Part shown: positions 43,941 to 54,065 of the stretch, piece by piece
How the letters are laid out: each line of letters opens with the position of its first letter
How positions within the stretch are numbered: position 1 is the first letter of the stretch
Assembly: GCF_963678635.1 (NCBI RefSeq)
Contig: NC_087066.1
Coordinates: 34,229,301-34,293,300, forward strand
DNA: 64,000 nucleotides
Reading direction: 5' to 3'
From: Symsagittifera roscoffensis
Lineage: Eukaryota; Xenacoelomorpha; Acoela; Convolutidae
Program-made: the position numbers and the translations under genes
Notes under the pieces: generated by a model
The model's database searches: none
Told to the model about the DNA's origin: nothing
What the model saw: the letters and a program-made list of their open reading frames with translations, nothing else

Positions 43941-45093
43941 TCTCCCCCAACACTCCAGCTCTCTTCTTTCTGTGTTTCAGATCTTCTTTCGGTCCGCACC
44001 ACACTCCTAACATCCTTGTCTCTCCGGACTCCTCTTTGCCAAACTCGAGTTTCTCTTCTTTGCTTTCGTTGTTCGTTTCTTCAAAAGTTTCCATTACGGC
44101 TTTCATCGCTGTCACCCCATCTTCCAGTTCTTCAGTGTCACCAATGGGGGTCGTGTCGTCCGCGAACAGAGAAAGGGAGAAAACAACGGTGGAAGCTTCG
44201 CTGATGTATTTGTCGACTTTGTCCGGGTTTGGTAACTTGCTCCCTGGAATCCAGCGCCATCTAACTCCAACACTTCTGTTCTTCTCTTTCGCCCTCTCGT
44301 CTCTGGCTCTCTCCGCGATACGCATGAAAACTTGGTGGTAGATGTTGAACAGGCACGGGGACGACGGGCAGCCCTCTCTCAAACCTCTCTCTGGGTGCCA
44401 AGTGTCGCTATCACCTTCTCTGCCTTTGATGCAGTACGTCGTAGACTCTTGGAGATCCATCAGGCTCTCCAGGAAAGCGCCTCGAAGACCGTATCTTCTC
44501 AGCATCTCCCACAAAGCCGGCTTGTTCACTCTCGGGTAAGCCTTTGTCAGATCCAGTAAGCGCGCCTCTGGGTCCTTGTTGTCGCTCGGCTCGTTCACTC
44601 TCCGGCGTCTTTTCACCAAGTCCCTCACGTCTTCTTGGATTCGCATGATGATCTGGCTTGTATCAGCCGTCGATCTGCCAGGCCTGAACCCACTCTGGTT
44701 CTCGTCCAAGAGTCCTAGCTCCTCGCTCCACCAACGCAGTCTCTTCGACAGAACTCTCGCCAGGATTCTACTCGCCATCGGGAGAAGGCACACTCCTCTA
44801 AAGTTGTTCGTGTCGTTGCGGCTGCCTTTTTTGTGGAGAGGGATGATCTGTCCACATTTCAGCGAGTCTTCCCACTTGTCCGCACGCTCGTTGAACATGT
44901 AGATGACCAGATTTATAACTGCTTCCACAACCTCTGTGCTCGCTCTTCTGATGTACTTCATGCGCACTCCATCTCTTCCGGGTGCCGAGTCTTTCACTTC
45001 TTTCATGGCTTCTTTAACCTCATTGACGGTCGGGATCTTGTTAAGGGTTTTGTTTGCCTCTTGGAAAACTTCCTCGTGTCTACGTTCTCCCAT
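43882..45093 (-). CDS. LINE reverse transcriptase block
   Basis: Four hundred and three codons hold the core RT: VKDSAPGRDGVRMKYIRR, IIPLHKKGSRNDTNNFRGV, NQSGFRPGRSTADTSQI, LLDLTKAYPRVNKPALWEML (motif A Asp), RGLREGCPSSPCLFNIYHQV (motif B) and LSLFADDTTPIGD (catalytic FADD). All catalytic residues are present. The true N-terminus continues upstream through a TAA at about 45096; the Met at 45093 is just the first in the open stretch. A frameshift near 43910 moves the end into the next block. Confidence 0.9.
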   Translation of the reverse strand: MGERRHEEVFQEANKTLNKIPTVNEVKEAMKEVKDSAPGRDGVRMKYIRRASTEVVEAVINLVIYMFNERADKWEDSLKCGQIIPLHKKGSRNDTNNFRGVCLLPMASRILARVLSKRLRWWSEELGLLDENQSGFRPGRSTADTSQIIMRIQEDVRDLVKRRRRVNEPSDNKDPEARLLDLTKAYPRVNKPALWEMLRRYGLRGAFLESLMDLQESTTYCIKGREGDSDTWHPERGLREGCPSSPCLFNIYHQVFMRIAERARDERAKEKNRSVGVRWRWIPGSKLPNPDKVDKYISEASTVVFSLSLFADDTTPIGDTEELEDGVTAMKAVMETFEETNNESKEEKLEFGKEESGETRMLGVWCGPKEDLKHRKKRAGVLGESESAAKEHQDHQETTSESG

Positions 45094-45222
45094 TTAGCTG
45101 ACTGCCTTCATTAGGTCTCCTGATTCTGTCTCGAAACGCTCATTGGACACTTTCTGGAAGTGTTGCTGGAAATCGTCCGTGGTCAGGGTCGTCCCGGTCT
45201 GGGGTTTGCTGTCGCGCGTGCC

Positions 45223-45675
45223 TTATTTCTTCAGTGTGCTGTAGACGGTGCCCAGGTCTCCCATCTTCGCCGCCGTTTTCCACCACTCTTTTTCCAATTG
45301 GCGGAGCCTTTTCTTCATTCTTTTCCTTTCCGTTTTCAGCAGTCCCCTTGTCACTTCTAACTCGTAGTCTGCTTCGTTGGATGTGCTTCTCGTCCGTCGT
45401 CTGCCCATCAGCTCGTTACGGCGTAGCACCAGGCCCGAAATGCAGGAGTGGAGTTCTGCCAGTTCTTCTTCGTGACCGATCGTCCACGGGTTGGCTGCTG
45501 GTCTTTTCTGGAGCCCACAGACTTCCTTCGCCGCTTGCGTCAACACTTGGGCAATGTCGTCCCAGTCTCCCCACTGACATTCCTGGAACAGCTCTCTTGT
45601 TCTCGCATGGAACTTGTCTGCGTTTTCTGTCTGTTTCAGTTTCTCCCAGTTTATCGGCGCAGGGCGTCTTTCCAC
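45223..45675 (-). CDS. LINE linker between APE and RT
   Basis: A 150-codon block continuing from the APE domain after a one-base shift. It is helical and charged (INWEKLKQTENADKFHARTR, EDWDDIAQVL-like, MKKRLRQLEKEWWKTAAK), typical of the LINE region between endonuclease and RT. It ends at TAA (about 45222). The same frame then continues through 45093, so the stop is a point lesion. Confidence 0.75.
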   Translation of the reverse strand: MERRPAPINWEKLKQTENADKFHARTRELFQECQWGDWDDIAQVLTQAAKEVCGLQKRPAANPWTIGHEEELAELHSCISGLVLRRNELMGRRRTRSTSNEADYELEVTRGLLKTERKRMKKRLRQLEKEWWKTAAKMGDLGTVYSTLKK

Positions 45676-46697
45676 TCTGTGTCTTTTCTCCTTTTTTCCG
45701 CGCGAGATGGTGACGACACTGGCTTGTGGTCAGAACGCGTCATGTCCTGCATCACCATCAATTTCTTCACCAACCTGTGTCTCTGCATGGGTTTCATCAG
45801 GAAGCCATCCAATTCATACCATTTCTTGTGCATCTGGTTGAACCAGGTTCCTCTTTTCGGCATGTGGTAGAAAGTATTGACGTGTTGGATGCTATTTTCC
45901 TCACACCAGTCTAAGAGACTCGATCCGGCTTCTCCCGTCCTGGTGCTCAGGCCATACTTCCCGCACACTCCATCTCTTTGGCTCTGTCTTCCCACGTGCG
46001 AGTTGAAGTCGCCTCCGATGATGAGAGTCACTCCTTTGGGTGTCCTCGCTATCTCGTTCTCCAAGTCCTTCCGGACCTTCTCTATTCCTTTTACGCCGTT
46101 GCTCCACAGGTGCTGGTAGACGGACACTAGGCAGATGTCCCCTATCTGGGTCGTGGTGACTCTTTCCGCAAAGCTTTTCTGCTGTTTTCCAGCAATCCAC
46201 TCTTTGAGGGCCTCTCCACGCAGGATCACTCCGCTTCTCATCGAGTGCACCACAACCGCTTGTTCATCTCCTTCTCCCAGCCAGATGACTCCGTCCTGTT
46301 CCGATCTCATCTCGGACACAAGAACAACGTCCCATCCTTGCTGCCTAGCGTGTTCGACGGTGCGTCTCAACCGATCACGGTTTCTCTCTCTCGTCGAGAT
46401 GCCTTGGAGGTTCCTCGTCAGAATTTGCAGGTTGTTGTTGTTGTTGCTCAGCTTTGTCTTCCTTTTGCTTTCTCTTTTCGCCTTTTTCCTTTCTCTTCTC
46501 GTCTTCTTCTGGTCTTCTGTGTTTCTCCTGGTCTGTCCTCTTCTGGTCCGTTTGTTGCGTTCCACCTGGAAGCCTGGTGGGGGGCATGTGTCTGGTTCCA
46601 CCTGGTCGCCTGGTGGGGGGCTATCGCCCTGGGTCGGGGTCGTCTTGGTAGCTTCCACGTGGTCGCCTGGTGGGGGGCTAGTCTTGTCAGGTTCCAC
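45651..46697 (-). CDS. LINE apurinic-like endonuclease (APE) block
   Basis: A 348-codon open block. The first 50 residues hold three more PPPGD repeats, then a Lys/Arg-rich segment (about 47-85). From about residue 90 the APE fold is clear: LQILTRNLQGIS, DVVLVSEMRSE (catalytic Glu), GVTLIIGGDFNSHVG (Asp-Asn pair), and SDHKPV near the end (catalytic Asp-His). These are the main active-site residues of LINE endonucleases and all are present. The block ends at a frameshift near 45655 and continues in the next block. Confidence 0.88.
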   Translation of the reverse strand: MEPDKTSPPPGDHVEATKTTPTQGDSPPPGDQVEPDTCPPPGFQVERNKRTRRGQTRRNTEDQKKTRRERKKAKRESKRKTKLSNNNNNLQILTRNLQGISTRERNRDRLRRTVEHARQQGWDVVLVSEMRSEQDGVIWLGEGDEQAVVVHSMRSGVILRGEALKEWIAGKQQKSFAERVTTTQIGDICLVSVYQHLWSNGVKGIEKVRKDLENEIARTPKGVTLIIGGDFNSHVGRQSQRDGVCGKYGLSTRTGEAGSSLLDWCEENSIQHVNTFYHMPKRGTWFNQMHKKWYELDGFLMKPMQRHRLVKKLMVMQDMTRSDHKPVSSPSRAEKRRKDTEWKDALRR

Positions 46698-46890
46698 CCT
46701 GTCGCCTGGTGGGGGCTCCTCGTGACCACGTTGTCGTCTACAGGTCGTGTGTGCCAGTTGCTTCTCTCTTCTTGTTTTTGTTCCACCCGGTCGCCTGGTG
46801 GAGGATTCCTCGTGGCCACGCTGTCCACAGGTGGTGTGTGCCAGCTGCTCCTCATTTCATGTTCCACTCGGTCGCCTGGTGGGGGGCTGC
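46560..46890 (-). repeat. proline-rich coding minisatellite
   Basis: Six copies of a 24-base block, encoding PPPGD(R/H/Q)VE, spaced 39-90 bases apart with related sequence between. On the plus strand each reads CGCCTGGTGGGGG. It lies between the PHD-like finger and the endonuclease. The C run in one copy has lost a base, causing the frameshift near 46709. Confidence 0.82.
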
Positions 46891-47341
46891 TTTCCTTGTT
46901 GTGATCCTCTTGTTCTGTCAGGCAGGTCGCGCGTTCAAAGGCGTAGCGTTTCTCTCCTCTCATCTTCTTGAGATCCGCTTTTGACAGCCCACTGCATCTT
47001 TGGTGTATCCATCTGCTGCACCAAGTGCATCTGATGCTTTCCCCTCTGACAGTTTTTCCGCAACTGCATATTCCAAGACCGGGGTTTGACTCGATGTCTC
47101 AAGCCATCAGCAGGCGCCGAACCACGTGGGCTGGATTACCTGGTTCGGCAGAGAAAAACCCGCCTTGTCTTGACGTGCATACATCCGGGCCCGAAGAGGC
47201 CCTCGCCGTGAGTTGTTTTTGGAGGTGTTCGGGTTGGCTGGGCCCTCCCCACTCCGTCGACGTCCAGGAGGTGTACTCCTCTCTGTATCCAGAGATTTCG
47301 TTTCCTTTTCTGGTGTCCTTGTTTGACTTTTTGCCGCACAA
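46700..47341 (-). pseudogene. LINE N-terminus: leader, 2A-like motif, PHD-like finger, Pro-rich repeats
   Basis: Starts at the Met at 47341. Eighty codons lead to HVVRRLLMA, a TGA stop, then DIESNPGL (47078-47098). This is the 2A-like ribosome-skipping pattern (D-I/V-E-x-N-P-G-P) with its leading Gly now a stop and the final Pro now Leu. A PHD-like finger follows: CSCGK, SIRCTWCSRWIHQRCSGL (about 46975-47070). From 46963 the frame has repeated PPPGDRVE blocks up to a one-base loss near 46709. 2A-like motifs ahead of zinc fingers are known in several non-LTR elements; skipping would release the leader from the rest. Confidence 0.75.
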
Positions 47342-47373
47342 AGAGGATCTCTTGTGCGTTTCCCGCTTGCACC

Positions 47374-47387
47374 ATCATTTTAAGGTC
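47374..47387. repeat. target-site duplication, right copy
   Basis: Exact partner of 42890-42903. Confidence 0.88.
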
Positions 47388-48700
47388 CCGGAGTACTACC
47401 TTATAGTCGTCCTCAGAATTCCTTCATGTATATACCAGATTTAAATTTTTGGCTCCAACTGTTTGACTAGTGTCTGAAATTTTTCCGCAAAGGGGATGGT
47501 GCTTCAGGATCGCCTTGCAGATTTCCGTTTCTGACATTACGATAGAGCTTCCGTAAAAAAGTAACTAGGTTCGCGCATTGGGTGTATTTGTACAATTCGG
47601 GACGACTTGAAAAAAATGATTTGGATTGTTTCTCTATTTAGCGTTCTCAATATCTAGTTTAAAAAAACAGTGCATTTTGCATTGCCGTCGCTCTCAATTA
47701 TGTTTTGAAACGAGTGTACAGCTACTGCTGCTCCTCATTTAGTGTCACATCCGACTTCTAGGCTTCCGAAAATTTTTGTTGCTCGGAGAGGGCCTTGTTT
47801 TCAGCGCACTTAGACGCGATACGTCTAAGCGTGCTGCATATGGCAATCGTTCTCAACCCAACATCTTTCTGAGGGTGATAAAATTCGCGCCAAGAAACAA
47901 AATTGTTTGGGGTTTGTGTCTTTTGCCATCTCCAATGAATTTTATCAGCTTAGTAAGCGATTTCAGAAATTTATGTCCTGCACTGTCTTTCCACTTTTAA
48001 ACCAGATTTTTAAAAATTCGAGGAACTATTTTATCCGGACCTGCTGCTGAACCGTTTGGAAAGGAAATTATCGTTCTGTATAGATTAAAATCGGTTATGA
48101 AAAAACTTTCTAAATTATTTGGATTTGGAGTTGCAAATTTGGCACGCTGATGATGCTTAGACAACAATGTTTGATAGCTAGGAGTTGAAAAAGAAGCAAA
48201 TTTGTGATCCGAAGCAGCAAGCCTTATCCTTACCTTTATTTTGCCTTCATCGAACTCAGTACTGACTAGCTTTAATCTCTGCTCGAGATCACTCAGAGGC
48301 GGGCTTGAAACTTGGGGAGGGGGTTTTGAAAGTGGCAGTCATTTGCTCGAATTTTTTTATCAAAGAGCTCATGCTTGTGGTCTAATTGTCCCCAATTCTT
48401 TTTGGTTGCACCAAAAACAGAAAAAATACGTTAAAAATTAGTCATTTTGTAGCAGCTTCTATTTTGTGGAAAATGTCACTTACTTTGTCCGACAGACTTT
48501 CCGCCAAGGGAATACGCGGGTCTTTTACTACTCTCTTGACTACTCCCACATTTAAGATGACTGTATTAAAATAACTGTCTAGTACTAAAACATTACCTAT
48601 TGTTGCTTTTTTAACAGATTCTACACCAATGCAGAGAACACATTGGAATCATTGGGTTTTCCAAGAGTCGCTAAGAGAAAAATTTACACACTGATATGAT
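47388..48700 (-). pseudogene. second RLE-type RT family, N-terminal and palm part
   Basis: Minus-strand traces in order: VLDSYFNTVILNVGVVKRVV (about 48570), DEGKIKVRIRLAASDHKFAS (about 48220), SFPNGSAAGPDKIVPRIFKN (about 48070), FLKSLTKLIKFIGDGK, FLGANFITLRKMLG (about 47895), then KNLNLVY and EDDYKVVLRDLKM (47440-47390) around the degraded catalytic region. The order matches RLE-type RTs of the kind with SF-x-NGS-x-G-DGI fingers. Stops are frequent. The frame continues into 42903 and below if the LINE is removed. Confidence 0.65.
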
Positions 48701-49415
48701 ACCAACTCGAACAACAATCACATTCAATCATTTTTATCAGTCCAGAAGCTTTTAAGCAATCGTTGCTTGTACACTCGTAAAGGTTAAAAAAAGGAATTCG
48801 ACCGGACTTTAGGAGACTTAACTAACCCATGATAAGCTGTTAAAGAGAATTTTGTAAATCAGCGAATAAAAGACAAATAAATGAATTTACACTTTAAAAT
48901 CGAACTACAAAAATCAGGAATAAGGAACAAGGACACCCAAGCTCAGCAGGTCCAGCGGTTCACCGCCAGAACGTTCAAGCCAGTTCCATTTTTCCCCTTG
49001 CCCCCAGAAAACATTTTGACAGACCTGTCTCTAAAATATCTCGAAGGGCGCTCGGCAAAAAAGGCAAAACTTCAAAAAAATAACAAATCTATTTAAAAAA
49101 TTTATCACAATCCTTAGGCTAAATGTAGCTGTAAATACAGGTTTACAGTTGCTATAAGGGTTTCAAAAGTTAAAGAGAGGTAACCGACACCGGGCCTCCG
49201 ACCATTGCAAGTTGATGGCCTTGTTATCCCCCAAGTTTCAAGTTTCCGTGTTTTGAGGTATTTCAAAAAATTAATGCAAATGTTTTCCCACAATTTGAGC
49301 ATTCTCAGGATAAGAATTTTTACAATGATTCCAGAATAACCAAAGATCGGGCAAAAGTGACAAAAAAGGCTCTACAAATTTAAGAACTATCAAAAAATTA
49401 CGAATAATGACCTTC
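48149..49415 (-). repeat. 5' region of the second RLE family, tandem copy 1
   Basis: Matches 49474-50757 along about 1.28 kb, unit spacing 1,325 bases. It includes the coding trace of the RLE family's N-terminal part and an upstream non-coding segment with CTCAGCAGGTCCAGCG and CGCCAGAACGTTCAAGCCAG. It lies next to the RT body, so it is the copy attached to the element. Confidence 0.85.
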
Positions 49416-49473
49416 TCGATTACCATTTCAAGTCTAGTGGCTTTCTTTAGGTCTCTTGACTATGAAGAAGACT

Positions 49474-50757
49474 TGATGATGCTTAGACAACAGTTTTTGA
49501 TAGCTATGAGTTGAAAAAGAAGCAAATTTGTGATCGGAAGCAGCAAGCCTTATCCTTACCTTTATATTGCCTTCATCGAGCTTACTACTTACTAGCTTTT
49601 TTCTGCTCGAGATCACTCAGACGCGGGCTTGAAACTTGGGGATGGGGTTTTGGAAGTGGCAGTCATTTGCTCGAATTTTTTTATCAAAGAGCTCATGCTT
49701 GTGGTCTAATTGTCCCCAATTCTTTTTGGTTGCACCAAAAACAGAAAAAATACGTTAAAAATTAAGCATTTTGTAGCAGCTTCTATTTTGTGGAAAATGT
49801 CACTTACTTTGTCCGACAGACTTTCCGCCAAGGGAACACGCGGGTCTTTTACTACTCTCTTGACTACTCCCACATTTGAGATGACTGTATTAAAATAATT
49901 GTCTAGTAATAAAACATTACCTATTGTTGCTTTTTTAACAGATTCTACACCAATGCAGATAACACATTGAATTCATTGGGTTTTCCAAGAGTCGCTAAGA
50001 GAAAAATTTACACACTGATATGATACCAAAACGAACAACAATCACATTCAATCATTTTTATCAGTCCTGAAGCTTTTAAGCAATCTTTGCTTGTACACTC
50101 GTTGTTGTTTTCCTCATCCTGACGCAGCGTAAACGTTCAAAAAAGGGACTTTGACAGGATTTTAGGAGACTTAACTAACCCATGATAAGCTGTTAGAGAG
50201 AATTTTGTAAATCAGCAAATAAATGACAATTAAATGAATTTAAACTTTAAAATCGAACTACAAAAATCAGGAATAAGGAACAAGGACACCCAAGCTCAGC
50301 AGGTCCAGCGATTCACCGCCAGAACGTTCAAGCCAGTTCCATTTTTCCCCTTGCCCCCCGAAAACACTTTGAGAGACCTGTCTCTAAAATCCCTCAAAGG
50401 GCGCTCGGCAAAAAAGGCAAAACATCAAAAATAACAAACCTATTTTAAAAATTTATCACAATCCTTAAGCTAAATGTGGCTGTAAATACAGGTTTACAGT
50501 TGCTATAAGGGTTTCAAAATTAAAAGAGAGGTAACCGACACCGTGCTTCCGGCCATTGCAAGTTGATGGCTTTGTTATCCCCCAAGTTTCAAGTTTCCGT
50601 GTTTTGAGGAATTTCAAAAAATTAATGCAAATGTTTTCCCTCAATTTGAGCATGCTCAGGATAAGAACTTTCTACAATGATTCCAGAATAATCAAAGATC
50701 GGGCAAAAGTGACATAAAAAGCTAAACAAGTTTAAGAACTATCAGAAAATTACGAAT
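49474..50757 (-). repeat. 5' region of the second RLE family, tandem copy 2
   Basis: Second copy of 48149-49415, with scattered substitutions and an extra GTTGTTTTCCTCATCCTGAC segment near 50101. A minus-strand frame at 49434-49616 (KLDEGNIKVRIRLAASDHKF) is more open than in copy 1. The 60-base spacer between the copies is unique. Confidence 0.85.
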
Positions 50758-51179
50758 TTAATTTCATAATAAATTATACACTTGAAGAAACTTTTGATAA
50801 AACTTCAAACTTTTCCGCAACTATCTGCATTGCCGTGATCTATACATTAAACTAATTTACAAAAGTTGTTTATAATATTATAAATAATTTTAGTTCAAAG
50901 TTGTCCTCTCAAAATAATTTTTAGGTTAAATTACTTATAAGCTCGAAAACTAAAAAGGAGGTTTTGAATTTATTTGACTGGAAAAATCAAAATCGTGATT
51001 TACTTATTTGGACAAGTGCGTCTTTGAATTAAAAACTAAAATTATTTTGTGACTAAATTTTCAATGTCAACTTCCTGCTTCTGAACTCATCGTGTATGAT
51101 CAAGTTCGGTATCTATTTTTTTTCTGATGTGTTTGCATATAATGTTGGCAGTTTAGTTTGGTAATTCGGCCTATTTATA

Positions 51180-51370
51180 ATATCTGACTCAACATCTCCG
51201 CTATTTCACCAAGTCTGCATTGCTGAAGATGTAGGTCTACAAGTGAGGCTGCGTTCTTATATTCCTTAATTCAAGTGGTCAAATGTCGAACAGGTTGTCC
51301 GACATACCATGAGGTATATCGATTACACTACAGTGTATAAACCACTCTTCCCTTGAGGTCAATATGAAAC
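51180..51370 (-). pseudogene. GIY-YIG end of Penelope-like element 3
   Basis: The complement reads GRVVYTL, stop, CNRYTSWYVGQPVRHLTT, then IKEYKNAASLVDLHLQQC. The GIY strand (VVYTL), YVG turn and conserved Arg-His are present, ending with a Cys-containing helix. The right copy has the same block at about 54490-54665. Confidence 0.68.
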
Positions 51371-52059
51371 TCTAACATCAGCGATGATAAACATGATTGT
51401 AATTTTCTTAAGGAGAAAACAACTTGTATGTTGATTGAACTCCATACATTGTTTGCAAAACATTGGCTTTGATTACCTTCATGTTATAGCATCAGCATGG
51501 GGTGCTTCGCATCCTTCGGTGATTCATTTGAATAATTTCTATAACTGTCCAGGGGAGTGCCTTTACATTCAATGATTTTGCACAGGATGTCTGCTGCCCT
51601 ATTGTTCAAGGTACGGACTAGTCAACCAATGGGAACGAATAATTTCCATAGCTTTATCAAAATGCTGCCAATGAGATGTACCTTTTTTGAACACTCTCTG
51701 ACAGTACCTTGGATAACACTAAGCTTGTACTGAGATGAAGCACAGCTCCTATAGTTCAATATAGTCCCAGTATCTGAGGTTTTGTGAAGCCAATTGAAGT
51801 TCACCCCCTTATCCTGCGATACATTAAAACCAAAACGGCAAATTTGTCCCTGAATTGATTTCTTCCAGAGTCTACTGAAGACTTGGATCAGGAGAAACAG
51901 AGGCACCAAGAACAGGAGCTGGATCCACTTTGACTGTTCTATCACTGTATTCTACATACCCTTGGAAAAAATATGCCTGTAGAATATCATTCTGATTGTT
52001 TTTTAGCGCGGCAGCAGCTTTCTCCGTGCCGGATTAACTTAGTTATTGTTGCGTATACG

Positions 52060-52195
52060 TTTATCAATGCCCGCGTTTAAGATGGTACCAGTTTCAGCAT
52101 CTCTCGCATTCTAACCCTTTTGATATGTATGTTACTTACCTGTTGCATTTTAGGCATAAACCATTCTTGTCATTTGCTAATTTTATCTCTGCTCC
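52060..52195 (-). pseudogene. PHD-like finger in Penelope-like element 3
   Basis: One frame reads NDKNGLCLKCNR, stop, VTYISKGLECERC, stop, NWYHLKRGH. Cys pairs and W-Y-H fit the PHD plan and match the finger at 34518-34715. It follows the motif-4 segment directly. Two point-stops show decay, yet the spacing is kept. Part is also visible in the right copy (55430-55550). Confidence 0.72.
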
Positions 52196-53715
52196 CGCCG
52201 GTAACTCTCGTACTCTTTAAGCCACATGTTTGCAAAAATTCCAGCGAGGGAAGCGCCCAATTCTAGAAAATCATCATGAACAAACCATAAATCATTAACC
52301 TTGAATTATGCCTTGCTGACCAACATATTCAAAAGTCTTTGTCGCTCCTTGAACCTCTGGAGGAGACTACCGGCTCCACAGCTCCTGTAAGTTGATTTCA
52401 GTTGCTTACTTTAGGGGAACATTATTGTATATTTTTTTCACGTGAAAAATTTTACATTTTTATCCGGATCTGGGGCAGTGGTTTTAACTGTTTTTCTGGC
52501 AACTTTAGTGTTGGTTTCGAAATCGGCAACATGAGTTTTACCAAAATATTTTCAAAACGTTTCGTTAGGATTGTCATACGAGCTGCCGGGAAGTGATTAA
52601 ACTGGTCGTAGGTGTGTCTCAGCCTTGAGTAATTTAAAAAAAAGTATAAGCAGGCGGCTTGCCTCCTGTTGTCCTCATTATAGAAAATGACTGATCCTTT
52701 ATCTCGTCTGTTTTTTTCATGTCAAATGATTTGTCGATTAACTTCTTCAGTTGTCGATTTTCAGTATTATCTCATCATTGGTTGCTTTTTTTTTAAAAAA
52801 AAATGAGCAAATTACAACTAAAATTCCATTTTCGTTTTTCATATTTTTTCCTCATTGCGCAAAACTACCCCTATAAAGAGTACAGCCAGCCACCCATAAT
52901 CTTTAAGAAGTTTCCTCATTTTTCAACAGTTTTCTTTCTTGGGTTTTGCCTTGCTGTTTTTGCTTATGCTTCTGCCACGGCTTCTACTTCACATAAATTT
53001 TTGCACGATGATTTTTTGTTTTCTCGATTGTGCTAATAAATAAATGACAATGTGAATCAAAAAGTGCATTTTGCTATATTTGTCTCTATTTGGATGCTTA
53101 TGACTTGTTGACAGCTTTTCATGTATCAATCCCAGCAGTTCATTATTATCAGGTAATTTAATTTTTGCTTCTTTTTCCCTCAAAGATGTTTATTTGGTCT
53201 CTTGGTCAGTTTTTCGAACATTTTTCTTTCGTTTTTTGATGTTGTCCTACATCTTGCCCAAAACGGAAAACATATGCTCACACTTTTTTGTCAAATTCTT
53301 TTTGTACAAGCGATCGGGCACTAACTACCATCTTCGCAATTTTTATCTTGTCCTCTTTAGCCCTAAACGTTTCAGTTCTTAGTAGTTCAGTTTAAAACTA
53401 TTATGCACGGCTTGGTCCAAAAAAAAACCGTTCCGAGAACAACCATCCCGAGAAAAAAACGGATAACAAAAAACTTTTTTAAAAGAATTTAATCTGTTTT
53501 CAGACCTTCTCTCAGAAACTTCGGTCTATGTATTTGAATTTTTTGAACAATTGTAAATAGTTTTACAATCCTTTTCAAACTTTTCCGTTTTAAATTTGTC
53601 TGAGCCAAACCAAAGGTTAAAGAAAATGCGTTCCTTGTTTTGCAGATCACCAGTCAGCAAAACTCACAATTTACAAAGCAAAATCATTCCTAATCGCCAC
53701 AATTTTGTCCCTTAT

Positions 53716-54065
53716 CTCCTGGTTTTAATTCTGCATTCTAAATGGATCTTACAAGAAGTAAGCACAGTAGGCATCAGCAGCATGACATTGCTGAACAGAA
53801 CAAAAGGTGGCTCCGTACATCAAGCAGAAGCTTTGCAGTGTGCTTGAAATATAAGTTGAAAGAGCAGAATTTGATTGCACTGAGACCATGGGGATAATAA
53901 CAATTACTGAGAGGGCAAAATCAGACCGATGTTCATCCAGAAACAGCAGGTCAAACGGCACTGCCAATTTACTGTACAATCACTAGTGACCTCGATACCA
54001 AAGGAGTTTCTCACATGAACATCTGATTAATGAATTGGAAATGAGACAAATTCGAAAACTCATTA
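53716..54065. other. unique spacer between the two duplicated copies
   Basis: No gene or repeat recognised. Short open frames here lack motifs. Confidence 0.45.

Larger units (their letters stand above)
42904..47373 (-). mobile_element. nearly full-length single-ORF LINE with 2A-like motif and C2H2 fingers
   Basis: A 4,470-base minus-strand insertion flanked by exact 14-base target duplications. Its 5' UTR is only about 30 bases. One long frame of about 1,475 codons covers 47341 to 42912 and encodes, in order, an N-terminal leader, a 2A-like motif, a PHD-like finger, Pro-rich repeats, APE endonuclease, RT and four C2H2-type fingers. Lesions I can count: the stop in the 2A motif, frameshifts near 46709, 45655 and 43910, and two in-frame TAA stops near 45222 and 45096. 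GC content is clearly higher than its surroundings. A short 3' UTR follows the stop, with no long A tail visible. Confidence 0.9.
51180..53390 (-). mobile_element. Penelope-like element 3 (minus strand)
   Basis: Traced on the minus strand: DKIKIAKMVVSARSLVQKEF (about 53300) before the RT; LRPV and SLPGSSYDN (about 52570); NDLWFVHDDFLELGASLAGI and FANMWLKEYE (motif 4, about 52300-52210); a PHD-like finger; NFNWLHKTSDTGTILNYRS (51710-51800); and a GIY-YIG end WYVGQPVRHLTT (about 51300). The catalytic VDD box is not recognisable. Broken by many stops. Confidence 0.75.
50770..53715. repeat. left copy of a 2.3-2.9-kb tandem segmental duplication
   Basis: Collinear with 54066-56330. It carries Penelope-like element 3 on the minus strand. 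It has about 720 bases (52231-52950) that the right copy lacks. Confidence 0.85.

Noticed and set aside
46135-46904. Long plus-strand frames resembling membrane proteins
   Set aside because: Antisense to the APE domain and to the proline-rich repeats; the hydrophobic look comes from the complement of charged codons.
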